Positions 1 through 5,154 of a stretch of 6,763 nt of DNA are shown in pieces (positions within the stretch are counted from its first letter, which is position 1; every line of letters starts with the position of its first letter). The translations under genes were made by a program, and so were the position numbers. The stretch is taken from assembly GCA_003551405.1 (NCBI GenBank), contig PUMO01000136.1, forward strand, positions 1-6,763, in the 5' to 3' direction. The notes under the pieces are model-generated. The model worked only from the letters and a program-made list of their open reading frames with translations. It was not told where the DNA came from and did not search any database. Origin of the DNA: Mollicutes bacterium. Lineage in GTDB: Bacteria > Bacillota_I > Bacilli_A > Izemoplasmatales > Izemoplasmataceae.

Positions 1-137
1 CCATTGTGGTTGATGGTGGTATCAATGATGAGACCGCCAAGCAGTGTTTGAACGCTGGTGTGGATGTATTGGTTGCTGGGTCCTATATTTTTAAAGCCAA
101 GGACCGTGAAAAGGCCATTGCGAGTTTGCGTCCATGA
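1..137 (+). CDS. rpe: Ribulose-phosphate 3-epimerase, C-terminal fragment (5' end outside window)
   Basis: Rpe interconverts ribulose 5-phosphate and xylulose 5-phosphate in the cytosolic pentose phosphate pathway. Only the last 44 complete codons are present, read from base 3 and ending at TGA 135-137. The visible stretch has the family's final TIM-barrel motifs: IVVDGGIN, whose Asp matches the second metal-binding/catalytic aspartate of the family, then AGVDVLVAGSYIF, the phosphate-binding loop with the following strand and helix, then a short terminal helix ending SLRP. The stop codon overlaps the thiN start as ATGA, so the two are co-transcribed and probably translationally coupled. The neighbour thiN supports the call, because rpe-thiN is a conserved pair in Bacillota. 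A different TIM-barrel phosphate-binding enzyme is conceivable from so short a piece, but the context makes Rpe much more likely. Confidence 0.9.
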   Translation, partial: IVVDGGINDETAKQCLNAGVDVLVAGSYIFKAKDREKAIASLRP

Positions 138-739
138 TAGTGAAAATTTTTGCGTCCCCAACCAATTACACACTCGATACCCTTTATAAAAAAGACGCCA
201 ACGAATTTTTGATTGGCGTTGAAAAAGGTGCGGTTTATGCACTTGAAAATGGGCTGAATCTCTCGTTGGCTGTGGGCGATTTTGACAGTGTCAGCGATGA
301 AGAAAAAACCTACATTGAAACCCATGCTGAGCGTACCATAGGACATCCGGTCAAAAAAGATAAGACAGATTCTGATTTGGCCATCACCATGGCCCTTGAG
401 ATGGACCCGGCTTTAATTATCGTCTATGGTGGAATAGGCAACCGTCTTGACCATACTTATGGTAATATCCTTTTCTTAAAACGCGGCAACATTATTTTCA
501 TGAATGATCATGCGAAAATGTTCATGGTTGAGCCTGGAACTTATGGCATTGTACATGACCATGATTATATATCGTTTTTTGCGGTTGAACCGGTTAAGAA
601 CTTGACGCTCAAAGGGTTTGCGTTTCCCCTTGAAGACTATAATCTTAATGTGAACGATCCGCTTTGTATATCCAACCAGGGGTCTGGCATTGTCAGTTTC
701 ACCGCGGGAAAACTATTGGTCATTCAAGCCTCTGATTAA
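134..739 (+). CDS. thiN: Thiamine pyrophosphokinase
   Basis: ThiN transfers pyrophosphate from ATP to thiamine, making thiamine diphosphate and AMP in the cytosol. The product is 201 aa, slightly below the usual 210-220. The N-terminal catalytic domain carries GDFDSV at 48-53 (acidic Mg/ATP site), KDKTDSDLA at 75-83 and GGIGNRLDHTYGNI at 99-112, the three signature blocks of the family. The C-terminal beta-rich thiamine-binding domain (about 125-201) ends with the typical pattern of GFAFPLEDYNL, then CISNQGSG, then a strand SFTAGKLLVIQAS. The ATG overlaps the rpe stop by four bases and has no clear Shine-Dalgarno, so initiation probably depends on coupling to rpe. GTG at 140 is a possible but less natural start. 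The gene ends just before a convergent terminator region shared with rpmB. This is a salvage/activation enzyme; no thiamine synthesis gene or TPP riboswitch is visible here. Confidence 0.94.
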   Translation: MIVKIFASPTNYTLDTLYKKDANEFLIGVEKGAVYALENGLNLSLAVGDFDSVSDEEKTYIETHAERTIGHPVKKDKTDSDLAITMALEMDPALIIVYGGIGNRLDHTYGNILFLKRGNIIFMNDHAKMFMVEPGTYGIVHDHDYISFFAVEPVKNLTLKGFAFPLEDYNLNVNDPLCISNQGSGIVSFTAGKLLVIQASD

Positions 740-741
740 AA

Positions 742-767
742 AAACACCGTCAAAATTGACGGTGTTT
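742..767 (-). terminator. Inverted-repeat terminator with T-tract on the minus strand
   Basis: A perfect inverted repeat AAACACCGTCAA (742-753) / TTGACGGTGTTT (756-767) forms an 11-bp stem with a 4-base loop. Read on the minus strand, the stem is followed by seven T (complement of A738-744), a good intrinsic terminator facing transcripts from rpmB. On the plus strand only TTT follows before an A-run, so it would stop thiN transcripts less efficiently. It begins three bases after the thiN stop codon. Confidence 0.75.
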
Positions 768-805
768 AAAAAAGAGAGAGGGGTTTTTTAAGATATCTAC
801 ATAAG

Positions 806-836
806 AAAAGCCGATGATTCTCGGCTTTTTGTTTGT
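806..836. terminator. Bidirectional intrinsic terminator between thiN and rpmB
   Basis: AAAAGCCGA (806-814) pairs with TCGGCTTTT (821-829) around a six-base loop. The plus-strand tail is TTTTTGTTTGTT (826-837) and the minus-strand tail is TTTTCTTATG, so the structure can end thiN transcripts and rpmB transcripts arriving from opposite sides. It lies six bases beyond the rpmB stop codon, the usual position for that gene's own terminator, and its plus-strand T-tail reaches the rpmB stop. Confidence 0.85.
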
Positions 837-1027
837 TAAGCGCGTTTCAACGTATTTTTCTTGAGTGCGCGGGCAGAAACATAAACGGTTTTCTTTTCAC
901 CGTTTTCATCGATAATGCGAACCTTTTGAAGGTTGGCTTTCCACTTTCTGCGTGTGCTGTTCATAGCGAATGAACGGTTATTGCCAAAATGATTCTTTTT
1001 ACCGGTAATGTAACATTGTTTAGCCAT
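836..1027 (-). CDS. rpmB: 50S ribosomal protein L28
   Basis: L28 is a small basic protein of the large ribosomal subunit. The 63-aa product matches the Bacillota form along its whole length: CYITGKK at 5-11, FGNNRS at 14-19, AMNSTRRKW at 21-29, ANLQKVRI at 31-38 and VYVSARALK at 48-56. It has only one cysteine (Cys5), so it is the zinc-free paralogue type rather than the CxxC zinc-ribbon form. The reading frame extends two codons upstream to a GTG at 1033-1031, but the GGAGGG site at 1042-1037 is nine bases from the ATG at 1027 and only three from the GTG. The family also starts at MA(K/R), so ATG 1027 is the start. It is transcribed opposite to all neighbours, with its own promoter upstream and tandem terminators downstream. 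This is the same inverted, stand-alone arrangement as in Bacillus. Confidence 0.97.
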   Translation of the reverse strand: MAKQCYITGKKNHFGNNRSFAMNSTRRKWKANLQKVRIIDENGEKKTVYVSARALKKNTLKRA

Positions 1028-1036
1028 AATCACGAG

Positions 1037-1042
1037 CCCTCC
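1037..1042 (-). promoter_or_regulatory. rpmB ribosome binding site
   Basis: GGAGGG on the minus strand sits nine bases upstream of the ATG at 1027 and three bases upstream of the in-frame GTG at 1033. The spacing fixes the ATG as the start of L28. Confidence 0.85.
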
Positions 1043-1070
1043 GTCTCACGTTGATTTCGAAACCTATAGA

Positions 1071-1098
1071 ATTATAACACATGAGAAGCAAATTTCAA
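1071..1098 (-). promoter_or_regulatory. rpmB promoter (sigma-A type)
   Basis: On the minus strand, -35 TTGAAA (complement of 1093-1098) and a perfect -10 TATAAT (complement of 1071-1076) are separated by 16 bases. Transcription would begin near 1064, leaving a leader of roughly 37 bases before the rpmB ATG. Both boxes are close to consensus, as expected for a ribosomal protein gene. It is arranged back to back with the rightward promoter at 1146-1174. Confidence 0.85.
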
Positions 1099-1145
1099 GC
1101 CTTTTCGAATAAAAAGTTACTGAAATTGTCAGAAAAGGGAATATG

Positions 1146-1174
1146 TTGCATTTGCATAGGGCGTGTGATAAAAT
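1146..1174 (+). promoter_or_regulatory. Probable fakA promoter (sigma-A type)
   Basis: TTGCAT (1146-1151) and TAAAAT (1169-1174) are separated by exactly 17 bases, and a TGTG motif lies just before the -10. Transcription would begin near 1181, giving a fakA leader of about 170 bases. The -35 box lies 47 bases from the -35 of the leftward rpmB promoter. It is the best rightward promoter in the gap, though not the only candidate. Confidence 0.7.
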
Positions 1175-1299
1175 GAAAAGGCCTTAAAAAATTAAGATAT
1201 TCAAAGATTATGTTACCCTTTACAGATTGATTTTTAAAGCTTTTCACGTACAATAATCACTAACAACATTACCCACCGTATGCACTATAACATTTACAA

Positions 1300-1305
1300 T
1301 ATAAT
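1300..1305 (+). promoter_or_regulatory. Possible second fakA -10 element
   Basis: A perfect TATAAT lies 47 bases upstream of the fakA start, inside the palindrome AATAT-A-ATATT (1298-1308). The hexamer 17 bases upstream (CGTATG, 1277-1282) is not a recognisable -35, and no TG extension precedes the -10. It may be chance in an AT-rich leader, or a weak proximal start giving a leader of about 40 bases. Confidence 0.3.
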
Positions 1306-1352
1306 ATTCCTACCACGTCGCATCCAAAATTGACTATAAATGGAGGAAAACT

Positions 1353-3053
1353 ATGGATCCTATGGAAATCGATGGCAACTTAATGAAGTTAATCATAACC
1401 AACGGTAGTATTAAACTAAAAAACAACCACCAATACATAAACGACTTAAATGTGTTTCCTGTTCCCGATGGGGATACAGGAAGTAACATGCAATCAACAA
1501 TGATGAGCGGTGTCAAAGCAATTGAGGCCCTGGAAAATGAACCGGTTGAAAAAGTGGGCAAAGCATTGTCTCGTGGGCTCTTAATGGGCGCACGCGGGAA
1601 TTCAGGCGTTATTTTATCTCAGCTTTTCAGCGGATTTGCGAAGGCATTCCAATCATTGACAAAAGCGAACGCCGCACAATTTGTACAAGGGTTGAAACAA
1701 GGTGTCAAGCAAGCATATGGCGCTGTTATCAACCCCGTAGAAGGCACCATTCTCACTGTTGCGCGCGAAGCAGCCGATGAAGCGGAAAAACACGCAACAG
1801 AAGACGCCGATGTTCTTAAGGTGCTCAAGATTTATCTTGAAAAAGCACAAGTTTCACTGGATGAGACGCCTGAACATTTGCCGGTATTAAAGGAAAGTGG
1901 TGTGGTCGATAGTGGTGGTGCAGGACTGATTATCATCATTGAAGGCATGATCAATGCCCTTGAAGGTGAAATTTTCCAAGAAGAACGCTCTGACAGACGG
2001 GCCATTGAAAAGGCTGAAAAGAAAGAAGCCAAAGAAGAAAGTGAAATTGAAGAGTATGGATACTGTACAGAGTTCATTATCCAGCTTGACCAATCGAAAA
2101 AATTCAATAAAGATAAATTCGTCAAACAGTTAGGCAGACTGGGTGATTCTATTGTCGTGGTTGCGGATGATGAAATCTGTAAAGTCCACGTCCATACAAA
2201 GCGTCCGGGTGATGCGCTTAACATGGGCCAAAATTACGGTGAATTTGCCAATCTTAAAATAGAAAACATGACCATGCAACATACTGAAACCTTGTTGCAC
2301 AGTGCCTCGTCTGATGAAAGTGACCAAGAGGCCCATGCGTGTGGCCATGAGCACTTCGATTATGACATTGCAGAAAATGAAGACGGCCCCCGCAAGAAAT
2401 TCGGATTAATCACGGTTGTCAACGGTGATGGTCTTAAAGAGACCTTCCGCGAAATGGGTGTCAACTATGTTATTGATGGTGGACAGACGATGAATCCATC
2501 CACCCAGGACTTCATTGACGCGGTTGAACGGGTGAATGCAGATAATATTATTATCATTCCGAACAATAAAAACGTCATGCTCAGTGCAGAGCATGCGCAA
2601 AAAGAAATTGAAGAGAAAAATGTGATCGTCTTGCCCGCCAAAACGGTACCGCAAGGGTACGCTTCTTTAACCATGTTTGATGCCAACCAGGAAGTTGAAG
2701 CCGCGGTTGAAGAGATGCAGTCATTGATCGACCATGTTAAGACAGGTGAAATCACCTATGCAGTCCGTGATACTAAAATTAACGGCATGGAAATCAAAAA
2801 AGATGATTACCTTGGCATTATTGAGGGGGACATCAAAACGTCCAAGTCCACGCGTATTGATACTGCGCAGGCGCTAGTGGACGATTTGATTGACGAAGAA
2901 AGTGAAATTATCACCATCATGGTTGGTGAAGGTGTAGATAAACAAGAAGTGGAAAATCTTCGCCAATATGTTGAAGAAAACCATAAAGATGTTGAAGTGG
3001 AAGTCATCAACGGCGAACAATCCATCTACGCTTACTTATTTGCAGTTGAATAA
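1353..3053 (+). CDS. fakA: Fatty acid kinase ATP-binding subunit FakA (DAK2-domain protein, YloV-like)
   Basis: FakA, working with a fatty-acid-binding FakB (not in this window), phosphorylates free fatty acids to acyl-phosphates that PlsY or PlsX then uses for phospholipid synthesis. The 566 aa are close to the usual 550. The N-terminal DAK2 kinase domain (about 1-205) has NVFPVPDGDTGSNM at 33-46 (Mg-nucleotide acidic loop), GARGNSGVILSQ at 79-90, PVEGTIL at 128-134 and VVDSGGAGL at 184-192. A K/E-rich linker follows (206-235). The middle domain contains Cys238 and HVH at 279-281; from memory, the S. aureus protein binds zinc with an equivalent Cys and two His. A second linker (about 312-347) is acidic and His-rich. 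The C-terminal domain has GGQTMNPSTQD at 376-386, IPNNKN at 402-407 and VPQGYASL at 432-439. GGAGG six bases before ATG fixes the start. It is cytosolic, with no membrane segment. A strong terminator follows immediately, so it is probably mainly monocistronic. Confidence 0.95.
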   Translation: MDPMEIDGNLMKLIITNGSIKLKNNHQYINDLNVFPVPDGDTGSNMQSTMMSGVKAIEALENEPVEKVGKALSRGLLMGARGNSGVILSQLFSGFAKAFQSLTKANAAQFVQGLKQGVKQAYGAVINPVEGTILTVAREAADEAEKHATEDADVLKVLKIYLEKAQVSLDETPEHLPVLKESGVVDSGGAGLIIIIEGMINALEGEIFQEERSDRRAIEKAEKKEAKEESEIEEYGYCTEFIIQLDQSKKFNKDKFVKQLGRLGDSIVVVADDEICKVHVHTKRPGDALNMGQNYGEFANLKIENMTMQHTETLLHSASSDESDQEAHACGHEHFDYDIAENEDGPRKKFGLITVVNGDGLKETFREMGVNYVIDGGQTMNPSTQDFIDAVERVNADNIIIIPNNKNVMLSAEHAQKEIEEKNVIVLPAKTVPQGYASLTMFDANQEVEAAVEEMQSLIDHVKTGEITYAVRDTKINGMEIKKDDYLGIIEGDIKTSKSTRIDTAQALVDDLIDEESEIITIMVGEGVDKQEVENLRQYVEENHKDVEVEVINGEQSIYAYLFAVE

Positions 3054-3058
3054 TCAAT

Positions 3059-3092
3059 GCGGCTGAAGCTTTCGAAGCTTTGGCCGCTTTTT
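3059..3092 (+). terminator. Intrinsic terminator downstream of fakA
   Basis: A 29-base hairpin (3059-3087) has a 13-bp stem built from GCGGC/GCCGC at the base, two G-T wobbles, and AAGCTT arms around a TCG loop. It is followed directly by TTTTT (3088-3092). The hairpin begins six bases after the fakA stop, and the tail ends 17 bases before the recG ATG. The minus strand has no T-tract, so it acts rightward. It includes the 8-base direct repeat GAAGCTTT at 3065-3072 and 3074-3081. Confidence 0.85.
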
Positions 3093-3101
3093 ATGAATGG
3101 G

Positions 3102-3106
3102 GGAGG
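3102..3106 (+). promoter_or_regulatory. recG ribosome binding site with short spacing
   Basis: GGAGG, within GGGGGAGG at 3099-3106, is only three bases from the ATG at 3110, shorter than the usual five to nine. No better site or start is nearby: an in-frame TTG at 3080 lies inside the terminator stem, and the next candidates fall inside the conserved N-terminal KGVG motif. The call of ATG 3110 therefore stands despite the tight spacing. Confidence 0.65.
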
Positions 3107-3109
3107 CTG

Positions 3110-5095
3110 ATGAAACTAACCGATATCAAAGGGGTGGGCGCTAAGCGCGCGGATGCGTTAGAGGCAAATGGCATTACCACATGGGAAGACGTTATTTTAA
3201 CATTGCCCAAACGCTATATTGAACACACTTTACATTCCCTTGACCATGTTCCCAAAGAACATGTTACGTTACAAGGCACAATCATCACCCCGGTTAAACT
3301 TCATTTTATTCGCTCAAATTTGAGCCGGCTTACTTTCAAAGTTGATGTTGAGGGAACAACCATCACCGTCAGTGTTTTTAACCAGCGTTATTTGAAACGT
3401 GCACTTAATGAAGGCACAGAAGTCGTTGTTCATGGCAATGTGGATGCAAACTATAACATGACGGCCCAGAAAGTCTATTTAAAAGCGAATTTCAAAGAAG
3501 GTATCTATCCGGTGTACGGGTTTAAAAACATTCCGGATAAAACATTCTCATCCATCGTCTTTAATGTGTTTGAACAAACACAAGTGACATTCAGTGAATG
3601 GTTGCCTGAGACTCTGATTCTTAAGCGTGAACTTCTTTCACGTCATGATGCGCTTTACCTTGCGCACAAGCCTCCATCTAAAGATGTTCTCAACCAAATT
3701 TTGAAACGTTTTAAGTATGAGGAGTTGCTTATTCACCAACTTAAGATGATCCACTTGCAACAGAGTGCTTCAAAGGGTGGAAAGGCAAAACCCATTACTT
3801 CAAAAGACTGTGAATATGTCTTAGGGCAGATTCCCTTTCAACTGACCAATGCTCAATTGAATGGCTTCAAAACCATTTTCTCTGACTTAAGTGAAAACAA
3901 ACGCATGACACGTATCCTACAAGGCGATACGGGGTCAGGAAAAACGGTTGTGGCTTTGCTTGCGGCCTGGTTGGTTGTATTAAAGGGCGCTCAGGTGGCC
4001 TTGATGGCACCCACAGAAATTCTTGCCAAGCAACATTTTCATACATTTTCACAGTTGCTTGATGAATCAATAAAATTGGCCTTGATCACCAAACAAACCA
4101 AACGAGATGAAACGGTACTTCAATCGATTAAAGATGGCAGTGCGTCCATTGTGATTGGAACGCATAGTTTGTTTTCTGATGATATAATTTATAATCAACT
4201 TGATTTGGTGATCACCGATGAACAGCATCGTTTCGGTGTGAATCAACGTAAGAAGCTTCATGAAAAAAATTCAAGGGCCGATGTTCTTTATTTAAGTGCG
4301 ACACCGATTCCAAGAACACTCGCGCAAAGTCTTTATGGTGGCATGGACGTGAGCATCATTGATGAAAAACCCAATCAACAGTCCAAGGTAATTACCCGGT
4401 TGGTTCCGATGGCTCAGGAGCATTTGCTTAACAAATTTATTGAAGGCGCCACCCGTGCCAAACAACAAGTATTTGTTGTCTCACCGGTCATTGAAACATC
4501 CGCAACTATGCCACAAAGTGTCAAACGGTTGAAACAAGCGTATCAGGCCGCATATCCAAGTTTACGCACAGCGGTGCTTCACGGCAAAATGGACAGCGAA
4601 ACGCAAGAACAAATCATGGCTGATTTTCAGGCGAAACGCTACGACGTTTTGGTTGCGACGACGATTGTCGAAGTGGGTGTGGATTTTCCGGATGCGACCG
4701 TAATGATTGTTTACCATGCAGAACGCATGGGGCTGGCCCAACTGCACCAACTAAGAGGCCGTGTGGGCAGGCGAGAGAAAAACGGAGTCTGTTTGCTTGT
4801 CTATGACGACCCTGAGGCTAAATCCAGACTTAAGATTTTGGAAGATACACATGATGGGTTTGAAATTGCCCGGGCAGATTTAAATCAACGGGGCCACGGT
4901 GATTTATTTGGGACCCTGCAAAGTGGGTATCTCAATTTTCATTATGTTGATTTACAAAGCGATATTGATCTGATCAAGCAATCCGCTTCAGACGCAAAAA
5001 TGGTTGCGGATACTGTGTTTGACACGGATAATTATAATCGTTTGAAACAATATGTGTTTATGACTTTTGAGGGGCAATTCGATGAACACAGTTAG
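3110..5095 (+). CDS. recG: ATP-dependent DNA helicase RecG
   Basis: RecG is a superfamily 2 double-stranded DNA translocase that remodels stalled replication forks and branch-migrates Holliday junctions. The product is 661 aa, a little shorter than the roughly 680 of Bacillus. The N-terminal wedge region begins with an IKGVGAKRA helix-hairpin-helix-like motif (6-14) and contains the OB-fold (about 50-130). Helicase motifs follow in order: GDTGSGKT at 272-279 (Walker A), APTEILAKQH at 300-309, GTHSL at 350-354, DEQHRFG at 370-376 (DExH box), SATPIPRT at 396-403, HGKM at 491-494, ATTIVEVGVD at 516-525 and QLRGRVGR at 547-554. The C-terminal TRG motif reads RGHGDLFGTLQSG (594-606), with His for the usual Pro. 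The N-terminus, starting MKLTDIKGVG, is why ATG 3110 is preferred over the in-frame TTG 30 bases upstream. No dedicated promoter is visible, and the fakA terminator lies directly upstream. Confidence 0.97.
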   Translation: MKLTDIKGVGAKRADALEANGITTWEDVILTLPKRYIEHTLHSLDHVPKEHVTLQGTIITPVKLHFIRSNLSRLTFKVDVEGTTITVSVFNQRYLKRALNEGTEVVVHGNVDANYNMTAQKVYLKANFKEGIYPVYGFKNIPDKTFSSIVFNVFEQTQVTFSEWLPETLILKRELLSRHDALYLAHKPPSKDVLNQILKRFKYEELLIHQLKMIHLQQSASKGGKAKPITSKDCEYVLGQIPFQLTNAQLNGFKTIFSDLSENKRMTRILQGDTGSGKTVVALLAAWLVVLKGAQVALMAPTEILAKQHFHTFSQLLDESIKLALITKQTKRDETVLQSIKDGSASIVIGTHSLFSDDIIYNQLDLVITDEQHRFGVNQRKKLHEKNSRADVLYLSATPIPRTLAQSLYGGMDVSIIDEKPNQQSKVITRLVPMAQEHLLNKFIEGATRAKQQVFVVSPVIETSATMPQSVKRLKQAYQAAYPSLRTAVLHGKMDSETQEQIMADFQAKRYDVLVATTIVEVGVDFPDATVMIVYHAERMGLAQLHQLRGRVGRREKNGVCLLVYDDPEAKSRLKILEDTHDGFEIARADLNQRGHGDLFGTLQSGYLNFHYVDLQSDIDLIKQSASDAKMVADTVFDTDNYNRLKQYVFMTFEGQFDEHS

Positions 5096-5115
5096 TGCGC
5101 GCAAGAATGAAAATA

Positions 5116-5124
5116 TGCTATAAT
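5116..5124 (+). promoter_or_regulatory. Extended -10 promoter for plsX-rnc
   Basis: TGCTATAAT combines a perfect TATAAT (5119-5124) with an upstream TGN extension (5116-5118). The expected -35 position, 17 bases upstream (TGCGCG, 5096-5101), is poor, which is normal for extended -10 promoters. Transcription would start near 5131, about 24 bases before plsX. It lies just beyond the recG stop, so plsX-rnc can be expressed separately from recG. Confidence 0.75.
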
Positions 5125-5154
5125 TAATTCAGTTTGAATATGTAAGGATGTGTT

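Larger units (their letters stand above)
1028..1352. other. Gene-free divergent intergenic region between rpmB and fakA
   Basis: These 325 bases contain no credible gene in either direction. The left part carries the rpmB ribosome binding site and promoter, the centre a divergent rightward promoter, and the right part a leader of about 170 bases ending in the fakA ribosome binding site GGAGG (1342-1346, six bases before ATG). In Bacillus the asp23-family gene yloU lies at this position. No trace of it is seen, and the longest short frames (14 and 17 codons) lack proper ribosome binding sites. A weak inverted repeat CTGA-N5-TCAG (1120-1132) lies between the two -35 boxes. The stretch 1249-1340 is unusually poor in G. 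Confidence 0.8.

Noticed and set aside
1031..1033. GTG as an upstream start for rpmB (65 aa)
   Set aside because: It is only three bases from GGAGGG, while the ATG at 1027 is nine bases away and matches the conserved MAK start of L28.
1143..1187. Short frame of 14 codons upstream of fakA, possibly a leader peptide
   Set aside because: The ATG lies on the -35 region of the likely fakA promoter and its AAGGGA is only two bases away, so it is probably not transcribed as a coding leader.
1280..1333. Seventeen-codon frame in the fakA leader
   Set aside because: There is no ribosome binding site and no coding-like composition; it is an AT/C-rich leader read by chance.
1181..1352. Riboswitch or T-box in the fakA leader
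   Set aside because: No terminator hairpin, T-box sequence or recognisable aptamer core was seen; the leader is G-poor and probably little structured.
1832..2224. 130-codon minus-strand frame inside fakA
   Set aside because: It is a Ser-rich mirror of the fakA coding frame, with no promoter or ribosome binding site; a shadow of the real gene.
3080..3109. TTG start extending RecG by ten residues
   Set aside because: The TTG lies within the terminator stem, has no ribosome binding site, and the extra residues do not belong to the family's N-terminus.
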